Assembly (NCBI GenBank): GCA_037974665.1 | Contig: CM075771.1 | Location: 20,905,425 to 20,969,424, forward strand | Source of the DNA: Ehretia macrophylla | Taxonomy: Eukaryota > Streptophyta > Magnoliopsida > Boraginales > Ehretiaceae | Direction of reading: 5' to 3' | Length of the DNA stretch: 64,000 bases | Part shown: piece after piece, positions 47,101 to 59,081 of the stretch | Numbering within the stretch: the first letter of the stretch is position 1 | Layout: the number at the start of each line of letters is the position of its first letter | The notes under the pieces: generated by a model | What the model was told of the DNA's origin: nothing | What the model saw: the letters and a program-made list of their open reading frames with translations, nothing else | The model's database searches: none | Program-made: the position numbers and the translations under genes

Positions 47101-49855
47101 TAGGCAAGTAGCCCTTTTATCCAGATATGTTGATATTTTGTATTTGCTTTCCCTTACTGCCCTTGACTTTTGTATTTCAGAAAGCAGAACAGCAGTTGCG
47201 AAAAGATTGAATGAAAACCTGGCACGACATTCCTCCAGTGATGATGTGGCCGGTGATGAGCCTCCTCGGGACATAACTGCAAGTGAAAGCCCTAAATCTG
47301 AGACTGAATGTTGCTCTTCAGAATGTAATTCCTCTGCAGACTGTCTAAAGAATTCATATCTTTTACTTTGTTACACAAATGCAGTCCGTGTATTTACTAT
47401 GAAGTCCGTGATTCAGGTAAGTCTATATCGCTCTTATGTCTCACTTGCACTAGTTTTATCAGTATTTGTTCACCAGCCACATTCATCTGTTCATCAGGGA
47501 GACAGTAAATCAATGTGTAAAATCAAACTAGCAAAGCCTTGTTGTTGGACTACAACATTTGCGAAAGATGAGGAGGACCATGGGCTGGTGTTACTTTATC
47601 AGACAGGAGATATTGAGATCAGGTAAGCCACTTAGTCCAACATTTCCACTCTGCTAGTTAAACCAGATTTTAGTTGAACTCTACTACTACACTCAAATAC
47701 TGAATGCTCTGTATATGTGCAGATCTTTGCCAGATCTAGAACTGGTGAAAGAGTTCTCCTTAATGTCAGCTTTAAGGTGGAACTTCAAGGCTAAAATGGA
47801 GAGGACAGTTAGCGCCAGCAGTAATGGGTATATCGTACTGGTAATGCTTTCTGCATATTCTGATAAAAGGATTAATTGGTAGAAAGCTTGATTCTATGTC
47901 CTAATTTTACTAAGGCGTTGGTGTATCTTGGATAGGTTTTAGTTAATGACACGCTTAGCTTGATGCACCAAGTTAAGAACTGAAATGACAATTGAGTTAA
48001 TTATCCTTCAATTGGCACTGCTTGAAAAATAGATTTTTGAGTCATTGTGTTAGTTATATATATATATATTCTTTTAATTTTAGTCTTGTTAGTCCGCATG
48101 CCACGCACCTGCTATAATAGTTGACTTTTATGATAATACTTTTCTAAATATTTTATTGGATTTCATAGGTACATGGATGTGAAGTGGCATTAATTTCTAT
48201 ATTAGCAAGTGAAAATGATTTCAGGTATCTCAAATTTTCAATTAATCATATTGTCTTGGCAAGTGCATGATAAAGCATAATAGAAGGCCTCCTGAGAAAT
48301 TGTAGACTATGCTAAATGACTGCATGGATTATTCTAGGATCCCGGAATCTTTACCTGGTCTTCATGATGAAGTGCTTGCAGCAGCATCCAAGGCTGCCAT
48401 GAGTGTTTCTTCATATCACAAGAAAAAGCAGGTTCAATTAAATTAATTTGGTCTTTTGAGATTTATGTCTAGCAATCTTCCATTGTTTCATATCCGGTTC
48501 TCAATTATGGAGCCACAGGGAATTGGCTTGGGAATTTTAGGTGGTATTGTTAAAGGACTCAAGGGCGGAAAATTGAACAATTCCTTGGATCGTGCTTCTA
48601 CTTTTAGTCATCTAGAGGGCATCTTTATGAAGAACCCATTTCCAGAACTGTGTACAACATCCGCAGAGAAGCAGGAAGATGCTGAGCTCAGTATAGGTCT
48701 CATCTACATTCTGTTATGAATTTATGCTAAGCTCAGATTTTGAGGTGTATGTTTCCAGTTTTTGCTGTGTGGCTCAAAAACTGTCTTTTGATCCAGATGA
48801 CATTGAGATTGACGACACACATGTGCCTCTCACAGCTACTTCATCACATGAAGTACAAAAGAATGAAAAAGGTATAAAAAAGTTATCCTCTGTGATCTCA
48901 ATTGCGGAAGCAGTTCATGAGAGTAACTATTTTCATTCTGTGTTGTAGGAATAAAGAGTGACAGAGAAAAATTGCTCGATGATGGGGTTACTGAGGCAAA
49001 GCCCAGACTTAGAACACCAGAAGAAATTATAGCAACATATAGAATAACTGAGGTGAGTTTTTAAGTTTGTATTGTGCATCGAACTGGAACCTACCTTAAC
49101 GGGCATCATGTTTTTTGTTTAATTTGTGATCTCAGGATGCATCGTCTGCAGCTGGACAAGCAAGAAACAAGCTATTAGAACGCCAGGAAAAACTTGAGGT
49201 AAATATACCCTAATTCCCTGACTTACATTTTATCAGGTGTAATTGATGGACAGAAATGAGTTTTGTTATAGTTGTCTCCAAATACAGAATGGTGAAAACA
49301 GTGAATTTCTCCGGAAAAAAAAAAGTGTCATTAGGACATTTTAGCCATAGCAATTTTGGGGGAATTGGTGTGAAGAAACAATTATGTGATGCAACAACAG
49401 AGAAGATCTTTGTGGCATGACGATGGGTCGTTCAGCCACCAGTCTATGATGCTACGTGGATTAGGTCAAGAAAAAGGAAGAGCATCACATGCAGACTCTT
49501 GCAGAAAAGACTCGTTGAGAGAGAGGGAGGGATGTATAGATGAAGGGTTGAACGTCTATTATCAAAACTTGCTTGGTCAATCACTTTTCACAGATTCTCA
49601 ATTTTCCATCAATATTTTCTTCCGAAGATTTATATTGATTAGATTGGAGATCTTAACATGTTTCCATGTTTTCTACTTCTGCAATCAGTAATTTTCTTGA
49701 AAATTTTAATTTATTAATGGCCATCTTCACGTTATTTCCATCAGAGGATCGGCAAGAGAACTGAAGAACTGCGAAGTGGAGCTGAAGACTTTGCGTCATT
49801 GGCTAACGAGCTTGTTAAGGAAATGGAAAAGCGGCGAAAATGGTGGCAAATTTGA
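41144..49855 (+). CDS. Tomosyn / lethal(2) giant larvae-like SNARE regulator (TYN1/SRO7-like), 24 exons
   Basis: Exons: 41144-41194, 41462-41589, 41902-41986, 42180-42233, 42931-43022, 43119-43222, 43345-43420, 43864-44314, 44879-45217, 45332-45541, 45664-45762, 45849-45918, 46554-46681, 46815-47103, 47181-47416, 47498-47622, 47723-47840, 48169-48224, 48338-48431, 48519-48696, 48797-48871, 48949-49052, 49136-49198, 49745-49855; 1,111 aa, all phases closed. WD40-type repeats run through most of the protein as the expected double propeller (ILAFDPIQRLLAIGTLDGRI, ESGLIILWD). The C-terminal 60 residues are an R-SNARE coiled coil with the central Arg in TEELRSGAEDFA and no membrane anchor. Tomosyn/Lgl proteins bind syntaxins and restrain exocytosis. 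Introns 7 and 14 start with GC. Intron 1 ends in a TAGCAG double acceptor and contains TA and GT microsatellites. Intron 23 is the longest late intron. Confidence 0.94.
43421..43863 (+). other. GC-AG intron (tomosyn intron 7)
   Basis: The exon ends GGG-AGT-AG and the intron starts GCAAGATA. The next exon begins AGTGGTGATTGC after CTGCAG. Only this joint gives R-V-V-I-A-Y-E-S-G, while the GT at GTAGGC one codon earlier leads to a stop. AG/GCAAG is the usual strong context of GC donors. Confidence 0.9.
47104..47180 (+). other. GC-AG intron (tomosyn intron 14)
   Basis: Exon end ATA-G, intron start GCAAGTAG, acceptor TTTCAG before AAAGCAGAAC. Using the GT four bases downstream instead shifts the frame into a TGA, so the GC site is required. 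The intron is only 77 nt. Confidence 0.88.
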
Positions 49856-50701
49856 TAAATATTTTGAACGAATGGTGCGTGAAGATTCTGTGACTGCTTT
49901 GATTTTGTGCTCTCCGGACGTAAAAGGGAAAAGTTTCAGGAGAGATTTCAATATGCTCTCCGGACGCAAGGGAAAAGCTTCAGTAGAGGTATCAAAGGCC
50001 AAGCATGAGTTTTTCCCATATTCAGCCGCATGTACTTAAAGCCCAAAGGTGTTTGATCAGTAAACTTTTGTTTCAACAGTCGTGTTCCAGAGCTGCGGAA
50101 TAATCAGCGTCACACCCCTTACCCCCAGGATTAGCATTGCCAGAGGGAAACATTTCAAGAAAGAAAGCTGGAGGAACTCAAATGTAAGTGTAGTTGTAGA
50201 GTTTGTTACCACAGTGACATGATTGCCGCTTTCATCAGCACAGAAGTCGTCAACTCTACCACAGAAAGCTATAAAGAAAGTATAAACAACTGTAGGACAT
50301 GACTTGTATGTAAAAGCTGTTTGTTATAAGCATCGGATGGTACTTTGTAGAGATGCAGAGCAAGCATAAAATGTTTTGCTGCCTTTTTCTTTCGTGCAAA
50401 GACAAAAGATAATATATCAATTCAAAGCATATAGATATTTATATATGAACACATCTCGCAGGTCGTTTTAGGTTGCCAATTTTGTGAGTTAAGCTATGAT
50501 GAGCCAGTAGTTATCGATCAATGCAGAACCATCCCGTAATAAATCAAAAGTTATACGTATTTCAGTCGCTTTTTGCAGGACACAACATTTAGGACGTAGA
50601 TTTGTGTTACTAAGTTATTTATGAAACCAATATAACATGTGAAAAACTGAATATAGTGCAGCAGCAATTATACAGACAGTCTAGTGGTAGCCTCCCGGCT
50701 T
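49856..50701. other. 3' regions of tomosyn and the convergent SelT-like gene
   Basis: Two genes end tail to tail here. A diverged repeat TGCTCTCCGGACG..AAGGGAAAAG occurs at about 49909 and 49953 in the tomosyn 3' UTR. No other gene is supported. Confidence 0.5.
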
Positions 50702-52530
50702 CTATGACCAGGACGATCCACCAAGGCCATCTACAACTCTTGAACTAGCGATCCTTCGACCAACAAGATCTTTTAACTCGATCTCTCCTGGGAACCTGTT
50801 CTCCTTTAACTTGGAGAAAACCTACATCACACAAGAAAAGTAGATAAGCATGCATTAGACTTTAGAGAATCAAATCATGCACACCTTTAACTCGGAGGAG
50901 ATATTGCACGCATGGAGCTAACAGATGAGATGACTATGAACAAAAATGAGTAGTTACCTAAGATTCCTCTAGCCGACCCCACTTGGTTAAGCCTAAATTT
51001 GGTTGGTTATAATTCCTTGATTTCTTCTCCTGTATGGATGTTATCCTATATGGCATTACATTTCCTAACCCAATAAAGTTACACATATCTGCCAGGAGCT
51101 TTGAACAAAGCAATGCAAAAAAGTAGCAATAAGATACACATATCTGCCAGGAGCTTTGGATGAACATAGAAATTCAATACAAGAAACTTCCGACTTGCAT
51201 CAGTAACTGAGAAAGGAGAAATAGAATTTACCAGATCACCGTTGCAGTAAACTTCAAAAGCACCAGAACCTTGCAAGAAGGACTGAAGGGTATTCCCAAG
51301 GAGCCAGATGCTTGCAATGGATCCAAATTTATTAGCTCGCAAGGAATAGTACCATTGAGGTGGTACTGAGTACCCCAACCTGGGAAAAATTTGTTCACCT
51401 GCCATAATGATCCCCATTGCACCAAACTGAATGATGGGAACCAGTTTGCTCAATAAGCGCTTTGGAAGTGGAGGGGGATAATTTGCAAGAACAACATTAA
51501 TTCCAGGAAACTGAGTTTCTAACATATTTTTCATTGTCACTGCAGTCCCCCTGCCAGAAAGATCGTGATCCAAATGTTAGAAACCATAGATAGACTAAAC
51601 CTTAACCCCACTTAGTGAGGTCGGCTTAAAACGCGAGATCTGAAATAAAAGCAAAGCATGTATACAGTGTAAATGTACAACCAAGAGCATGAAAGATAAG
51701 ATGCTCATGAACAGTTCCTTGCCGTATTGTGCGTGCTTGATGCTCTCATAAAAGTCTTACAATTCCAACTGACCTATATTACATGGACTTAAGTGTCGAG
51801 AAAGATGTGCGTCCCGGTGTCAGATTTGCCTACAAAAATGATTTGAAGATGCAAGATTTCGGCTATAAATTGTCCAAAATGCAGTTATGTGGACGGGGAC
51901 TTGTCTTTAGAGAAAAATCATTGTCAATGTATTCCGATAATTATGTTTATATGATGACTGTAAGCTTTCTTAAATAATCTATAAACAGAAGTAACAAGAT
52001 ATCAATACGAGCGTTGCTATATGTCACCAGACTAAGTCCTCATACTCTACATGGTAATATGAGAGAAATTTGGCGTTTAATACAAGAATTTTGGCGGGGT
52101 GAAGCTTCAGCTGGGCGACGCAAATCTTTATCCGTTAATTACTTATATGTGTGTATGAATGTATGTAAATTGAGAATACCTGTAAGAGCAAGAGGAGCAG
52201 AAGTCAATGTTGACCGTGTTACCAAAGCCAATTGCACCGATGCCATTGGTCGTCTGCAAAATTCCACAAAAAAATAAAATTATATATAGTGTCAGATTAC
52301 TCATGTTATCGAGCAACAAAAATTAAAGGGTAATCAAAAATTTTCAATTTTTTGTTATATAAGCTGACCTGGGTTGGGGAATCTAGCCTTTGTTGTTGGG
52401 TCACTGTTGGGGGTGTCGTGTGGTGGTGGTGGTGAGCGGGTTTGGGAGGCGGTGAAGCAAAGAGGTTGAATATGTCTGAGCATAACAGGAAGATTGGTAA
52501 ACCCACCAGCAGTATTTGATTTCGATCCAT
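50702..52530 (-). CDS. SelT-like (selenoprotein T homologue) thioredoxin-fold protein, Cys form
   Basis: Four exons on the minus strand: 52530-52369, 52253-52180, 51550-51232, 50821-50702; 224 aa with all phases closed. An ATG one codon upstream (52533) is equally possible. Residues 2-28 are hydrophobic (signal or anchor), followed by a Pro/His-rich stretch. The thioredoxin-like fold has the redox motif C73-S-S-C76 (NIDFCSSCSYRG), where animal SelT has CxxU. The rest follows SelT: FPGINVVLANYPPP, VPPQWYYSLRANK, GNTLQSFLQGSGAFEVY. SelT proteins are ER oxidoreductases; the plant function is little known. The U1 snRNA gene starts 440 bp away, divergently. Confidence 0.92.
51083..51160. repeat. 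23-bp direct repeat in a SelT intron
   Basis: ACACATATCTGCCAGGAGCT plus TTG occurs at about 51082-51104 and 51136-51158, with a GCAATGCAAAAAAGTAGCAATAAG-type spacer between. It lies in the intron between exons 3 and 4. Confidence 0.7.
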
Positions 52531-52893
52531 CATCGCACACACAGACACAGAGAGGTAGGAGACAAGGAGAGGTGTGTGGGAGAGAATCTCACGATGACTT
52601 ATTCTAGTTGACAATTCTAGCCAAAGAAAGGTTTGGTACTATAATGTCTTTTTTATCCTTTTTCTTAAACATGTCATTATTATAGCTGCAAGAGCAAGAG
52701 AAGGCACTGAGAAGAGAACCAAAGTCTGCTATATTTCGAAGAGTCAATTAATCTTCGTTTAATAAATTAATGCTTCCATTAAAGTCTGCAACATTGCGTT
52801 GGTTGTGTGTGTTCTTTTATTGCCATTGTTAAGCTCACAGCTTCATATAGAGCTCCCCAATGGGAAGAATAGTTTGCTAGTTGTTTTCACTTC

Positions 52894-52904
52894 ATCCCAC
52901 ATCG
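52894..52904 (+). promoter_or_regulatory. Plant snRNA upstream sequence element (USE)
   Basis: ATCCCACATCG matches the plant USE consensus RTCCCACATCG exactly. It lies 33 bp before the TATA-like box, the spacing typical of pol II snRNA genes in plants (pol III genes have about 10 bp less). Confidence 0.92.
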
Positions 52905-52937
52905 AATCTTTGTGCCTTGCGTTAGTTAAGCGCGGAC

Positions 52938-52944
52938 TATAAGA
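52938..52944 (+). promoter_or_regulatory. TATA-like box of the U1 gene
   Basis: TATAAGA lies 31 bp before the mapped RNA 5' end at 52969, in the right place for U1. Confidence 0.85.
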
Positions 52945-52968
52945 ACGGGACCAAGTAGAACGAGAAAC

Positions 52969-53127
52969 ATACTTACCTGGACGGGGTCAATGGGCGATCA
53001 TCAAGGCCCATGGCCTAGGTTGGTGACCTCCATTGCACTTAGGAGGGGTGCCCGCCTAAGGTCAGCCCAAGTGGTTGAGCCTACGTCATAATTTGTGGTA
53101 GCGGGGGCCTGCGTTCGCGCGGCCCCT
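52969..53127 (+). ncRNA. U1: U1 spliceosomal snRNA
   Basis: Starts ATACTTACCTG, the sequence that pairs with 5' splice sites. Stem-loop I (ATGGGC..GGCCCAT), stem-loop II with the U1A-type loop ATTGCAC closed by CCTCC/GGAGG, the Sm site AATTTGTGG (53090-53098) and the terminal hairpin GGGGGCC-TGCGTTCGCGC-GGCCCC are all present, about 159 nt. USE and TATA upstream and a pol II 3' box downstream complete the gene. U1 snRNP recognises 5' splice sites at the start of major spliceosome assembly. I see no disabling change, so this is probably a working copy rather than one of the many U1 pseudogenes. Confidence 0.95.
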
Positions 53128-53137
53128 ATCCAATACG

Positions 53138-53144
53138 AGTTTAA
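53138..53144 (+). terminator. snRNA 3' box
   Basis: AGTTTAA fits the plant pol II snRNA 3'-end signal AGTNNAA and lies some 10 nt beyond the last hairpin, as expected. Confidence 0.7.
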
Positions 53145-53215
53145 ATACTATTTAGTCTATGTCGATCATTACATCTGACTGACTTCATTAAATCTGACCT
53201 ATATTGTTATTATAT

Positions 53216-54266
53216 AGGGTAAATATTACATTATCTTTTTATGTTGTACATAATTACTACAGCGTCTTTTTATGATTTAAATTATTACGATACCTTTTAT
53301 GTTTTTAAAAGTGATAACATAATCTCCTAGCGTTACATTTTCTATTAAATGTGTATGTCACGCATTGCTGATGCAAGTTGATACTTTTTTTAGCTTTAAA
53401 TAAAACATAAATGGACCAAAAAGCCCTTGCTTCAATAAAATTCATATGTTAGACCAAAAAAAAAAAACAAAAACCACAAGAACATTAAAAAAAAAATTTA
53501 CAAAAGTTATCTTCCAAACACCCCCCACCCCTACCCTCACCCCAACGCACCCCTCCCCCACCCCGTGGTGCTCCAACGAAGCAGTCATGCTGCTGCTCCG
53601 ATGAGCGGCAGCAGATAAAACTGAGGTTTTGTTATTGTATGCCATTATATTATTTTTTTTCCCAACAAGAATTTTGTATTTGTTTAATTATACTCTAATA
53701 CTTATTCACACATTTGCTGTGTAATAACCTCCAAAATATGTATTACTTTACAAAATTTCAACTAAACTTTGATTCCATTTGCGTTGCTTCTACACAGAAT
53801 GATTATGTCCAATCGGATCAACAAGCTTTCTACTATATAGAGAAGGCGGTTGACCAGGTAGTACCGAATGCATGTTTGGATGATTAGTACTTCCATTATA
53901 TCCTTAAAATCCTGACTGGTTTTTCTATCTTATAGTTGCATCCAGGCGCTTTCTATCAACGCTGCTGCTCCGACGAACAGCAGCAGCGTGGGTGTGGGGG
54001 GCAGCTTGGGGTTAGGGTAGGGGGTGGGGGGTGGGTTGGAGAAGATGAAGAATAAAGAATAAATAAAAAATAAAAATAAATACATATTAAAAAAGGGACA
54101 AATTGGTCAGTTCAATAAATTTATTAACAGTGTTACACAAAAATTAATGGGAGGGAATTATATGATCACTTTTAAAAATACATGGGGTATTGTGATAATT
54201 TTCAAATCATAGAGGGGTGCCGTAATAATTATGTCTAACACAAGAGGATAACGTAATATTTACCCT
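53216..54266. mobile_element. Foldback element 1, 7-bp target duplication
   Basis: 1,051 bp, starting AGGGTAAATATTACATTATC and ending in its inverted match, flanked by the 7-bp repeat ATTATAT (53209-53215 and 54267-54273). The arms are inverted copies over about 300-400 bp at perhaps 70 percent identity. Each holds short units of the type (G)TAATTA..CCTTTTATG-TTTTTAAAAG, then a C-rich (left) or G-rich (right) tract and a GCTGCTGCTCCGA block. The centre (about 53650-53940) is unique AT-rich DNA. There is no transposase. I cannot place it in a named superfamily. Confidence 0.8.
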
Positions 54267-54273
54267 ATTATAT

Positions 54274-57200
54274 ATTGTGGGCTTGGTCTGCGTGACAACT
54301 ATTACTTGGTCAGATTGAATTTGGGGTTTGTTTCAATATAATTGGCATACTTCATTTTTAAAAAAGCCCAATCTTTAGTCAAAGTAATACTTCATAGATT
54401 ATACACGTATTTACAGAATGGGCCCGAACGCAAATTCTCGGAGAAAAAGCAACCAAAGTACAAAGGCCCAAAATCTGGTCACATAGTAAATGGTGCAAAC
54501 AAACTCGGCCAAATCTTGAAAACTAGCAGGGCTAGGGCTTTGGCTTTTGCTTTTGCTCATCCTTAAATTTTTTATAAAGAGAAATTCATGAATAAATTAT
54601 AAATTTGGTGCAATTTATTTTAATGTTATAAATTTCGTGGTGAAATAATATATTCTGATTCATAATATTAAGATCAAGTCAAAAAAGAAGCTCAAACTCA
54701 AAATTTTTAATCTACAAGCTAACGCTTTCACGTTTTGTTTTAGCAGGACTATTACTCTCTATCCATACATTTGCTTGTGGAAATTTAATGTTGTTGCCTT
54801 AATTGAACACACTAAACCTGTGCATAGGTTAGGAAGTATTCCTTTGGCTAGAGAACTATGAGATCATTAACCATCGCTCTCAACCGACATAAGAGAACAT
54901 AAAAAGTCAACAACTTCGGCTGCATGGGATCACCCAACAAGAGTTATAAATCAGGCGCAAATTCTTCAAAGTCTCCGACATGCATGAAATTTTTCCTCTG
55001 CAGAATTTGGCCTTGGGCCCCATGAAATAAAAAAATGGGTCCTAATACCGAAATGTCTGAATTTCGGACAAAAACACTTAACGACATATAAATGTGGAAT
55101 AAAGACGCACAATAAAAAAATAAAATTTTGGATTTAGAATCACATTTTACGTGAATACTTTGACCCTCCTATAAATTAACACTAACAATGAATATCGCTC
55201 AAATTATTCTCTCTTAATTCAAATTTTACATGGTTTTGTACACCAAGTGTTACTTGAAAATCCTAGCAAAAAATAAACAACAAAGAAGTGTTACTTGAAA
55301 ATGAGATCCTCTTAATTGAAAAAAGAAAATGGTGTGACATTTATAACTCAAGAAATGAAAAATAGGTAATGTTATATAAGAGGTAATATATAGTATTGTT
55401 TCCTAGTTAAATTATCTTTAATTTCATGAAAACTGTAATGTCACTAAAGAATCTATAGAATAATGATTCTTATACTTTTGATATGTTGATGGTCTATTTG
55501 GTGATTTGGGTCACTTTATTTAGAACACGAGGAATAGAGTAGTCAAATGTCATTTAATATAGATTTATCTCAATCTAACTCTACCTACACTTTGACAAAA
55601 AAGAATAAAAATAAAAATAAAAAATACTCCACCTTCTTTAAAATTGACGCTTCGGATAATCTCAATTTACGTTTTCATTACCAATTGATGGTACATGTAC
55701 AAGTAAATTCTTGTTGTGTTAATTGAAGATCCAAGAATGTTACTTGTCTTATAGAGGAAATACACCAATAGATTTAACTTTTTAAATAGTATGCATGGTT
55801 AATTTACTCTCCGATGATTTATAAAAAGTCCAAATTGCATTAAAAAAAAATTAAAGTGCTTGATTAAACGGAGAAAAGAAGTAGCTTTGAAGTTTTCCAC
55901 CAAATATCATATTGAAAAATTACAAATAGATGGTTTTGGTCTTCATTCACATACACTTATTTGTAATATAGTGAAACCAAATCCCAACATTGAAGTATAA
56001 AATCTAAATTATGCATCCAACAATGCAATTGTTAGTCCCAAAAAAAAAAAAACAAAACAATGCAATTGTTAGATTTGCATTCAATGGCATAATATCATAT
56101 TTTTTTATGACAATTTTTTTTTTAACTCATAATAGATGTATTAAATTCTGGTACACATGAACCTTTTAAAAAGAGGTATAATTTATATTAATTAGATATT
56201 AATTCCATGACTAGACGCAAAAAAATTAATTGAATCTGAAACGTGACTAAATCTTCTACTGCACCGCGACATGTTCAACTAATAGACAAACTTTGGATTA
56301 TTCCTTGCTAATCTTGTCACGTCCTCACATAGGGTTAAACAAATTACGTTAACACGGTGTAGTATGAAATAAAATCCGTACAATTGCACACTGCTACTAG
56401 TCAAACCACATGTATGTGCCTCCACCTAGCGTGTTGAATCTTGGTCTATGAAATTTCTCCATAATCGTGTGAACTCAAACATAATTTCAATGCATAATAG
56501 CCCACCTCATCTTTCTTCAATAATTCAACAGCTCTACGACAAAATAAATTTTTAAAAAAAAAAGAATAATTCAACAGCTCTCTCTTGTCCATCTGAATGC
56601 AGCCGTGTTCATATTAAAGCACGCATCTCATATTAAAGCACACATCTCAGGGATAGAACTAGTATTTTAAAATTGAAGAATCGAGATTCAAATAAAAATC
56701 TTTATAACAAAGATCGTTAATTTATTTTTAATAATACTATATAAATTTTTTTAGCGATAATAATTTTTTTTAAATGATACTACAATATAACCTTTTTAAA
56801 TTAATAGCGTTAGGACCACTAAATTCTATTAATTTAGTTAGATATTAATTTATCAATAAATTAATAGCTATTAATTTATAGAGATATTTTAATTTTTTTT
56901 ACTTTATAGTAAACATATTATGATTATTATATTTTTTTTAAAAAAATTGACTTGTATTTTTTCGATCCAATTTAAAAAGATAAAATTTAATTTAGTAAGA
57001 TTAGAACAAAGTTTTTTTAATCTCGTATCCAAGTCCTTGTACGATTAGAATGATAACTAATTTGTCTAATCTTGTATCCTAATCCTTGTAGGATTATTAT
57101 AATTTTTTCTCTTTAAATAATTAAATATGAGATTCAACTAGATTTGAAATTCAACAAAAGACAAGTTACTCTTGATTCATATTTTAAGAAAACTTCATAA

Positions 57201-57664
57201 TCAATTTATTATGTACTTTTTAGTTAATTATTAATTTATAAAATATTTGAGTCAATAAAATATAATTTTTAAAAAAAATGTATTATCTTATAATTTTATC
57301 GAATTTATCAATTTTTTACACTGGTCCCAAGTCGGGACCGAACATTTTTATTAATTAAAATAAATTATTAATTTATCGAGTATTAATTTAAAGAGATTCT
57401 ACTGTACATCAATTTTTTTTTAAAAAAAATCTTAGAGTCTCGACCCCGGCCTAGCTTTGCCCTGCTTATGACTACCAAAATAAAAAAAAAAAAAAAAAAA
57501 ATACATTGTTCTCTATCACTTGCTCCGATACACTCTCGATGATAAGTGCATAAAAGCTGTTGTATCATCTTCTATATATTATTATTCAGCTATCGTTTTT
57601 CAACAACTTCACTATATACTATGGCCACTTTGATTAGTTCTTGATAGCTCTCTTGATTTCTAAC
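54274..57664. other. Long AT-rich intergenic region
   Basis: No gene is supported over 3.4 kb. A possible nonautonomous hAT-like element with CAGGG-type ends may span about 56649-57466 (left CAGGGATAGAACTAG, right inverted CAGGGCAAAGCTAGG), full of ATTAATTTAT words, but no target duplication is visible. Poly(A) tracts lie at 56040-56052 and 57482-57500. Confidence 0.45.
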
Positions 57665-59081
57665 ATGGCCAACTCAGAGAAACCATCTTCGGCCAAGTGT
57701 TTCTCAGGCCTCATGCGCAGGCTTTTGTGCAGTGGCAGCCTCCCAACGCACCCATCTGATGATATGTTTATCGAGTGCAAAAGCAAAGTTATTGATCATC
57801 CTGAAGGAGTTTCGAAACCAAACGTGCAAGCTGCATCAACACCAGGCATAGTGGCAAGGCTAATGGGACTAGATTCATTGCCTAATATCAATTTATCACC
57901 AAAACAAACAACATTTGGTTCATTTCTGCGTAGCAGGTCAGCTAATTCCCTTGATTACCTCCCCGCACCCTTTGATTTAAACAAAAAGCTTCAGCACAGA
58001 AGAGTTAAGACATCGATATCATTTCGCGAAGTTTCTGGCTCTGTACATCAGGATGGACATGAGCATTTCGTTGTCGTACGGTTTGAGAAAGTACTGAACG
58101 AAGAGAAGGAAGAAAAAGGATTGCGAATGAGAAAATTACCAGAGGTGAGATCATGTCGACAGGTAAAGCAGAAGAGGGTGGTGCAGAGTAAAGTCTATGA
58201 CAACAATGGAGAAAAATTTATGGTGAAGAAGTCATCGAAGAGGGTAAAAGACTCGAAGAGAGTGCATCCTAGATCGTCCTTGAAGGTTGAGAATGTGACA
58301 TCTCAGAGAAAAAATAACAGTAAAAGAGCAAGGCCAGGTTTAAAGGAGAGAAGGTTGATGAAACCAGTTGACTCCAAAGAAGCATCTGCTCAAGTAGGCT
58401 TCAAGAAGTTGGGAAAGAACAAATATTTGGGTAATAAGCTAAGACTCGATTGTCACACAGAAAATACAAGTCCAGCCTTAGACTTATGCCTTCTACATTC
58501 TCAGTCGCATCAAAAAGTTACTAAACCAGGTTTGTATCATGAAATGTTTCTCATTGCGCAAAACAATCTATCATGTTCTACTTCTTTTTTTTTTTGTTTT
58601 TTTGTTATAATAGATGTTGAAACTATTATTCGAACTTAAAACTCTAATTATAACGGGTTGCTATTCACTATTCCACCCAACTCTTGAGTTTACGATGTGT
58701 CATTTTTTAGTAGTCTTACAATGTTTCAAGTGAGAAATAATTATTGTGTCTTGTGATTTCTTTTGTACAGGGAATTCAAGGCCAACAAATCCAAAGAATT
58801 GCCCACAAGGATTCACAAACATTGAGGGATCACTTTGCAATAATAAACGAAAAAGCGCAATCGCAAGCAATTTTGAGGAGCCAATGAAGACTTTGGAGAC
58901 CGATTATTACACGAAGATGCTCACAGATATCTGCAGATTGTCTGAAGATGATATTAAAGGGACATCTTGGGTAGATTGTCAAGTGTTGTCATTTGAAGAT
59001 TTAGAAGAGATATGTGTCCATTTTGGCCAACAAATTTTCGAATTACTACTGAACCAGGTAGTTGATGAGCTTCTAATATGA
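57665..59081 (+). CDS. DUF3741 / TRM-like protein
   Basis: Two exons, 57665-58529 and 58771-59081, join in phase 1 to give 391 aa. An earlier GTG/ATT-frame extension to 57641 is possible but the ATG at 57665 (MANSEKPSSAKC) is the natural start. Residues 59-73 carry the DUF3741-associated motif STPGIVARLMGLDSLP found in the TRM/LONGIFOLIA group, some of which bring TON1 and protein phosphatase 2A to microtubules. The middle is strongly basic (many Lys/Arg/Ser) and probably disordered. The C-terminus, from YYTKMLTDICRL to LLNQVVDELLI, is acidic and helical like the conserved TRM tail. The protein is short for a TRM; which member it matches is not clear. Confidence 0.78.
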
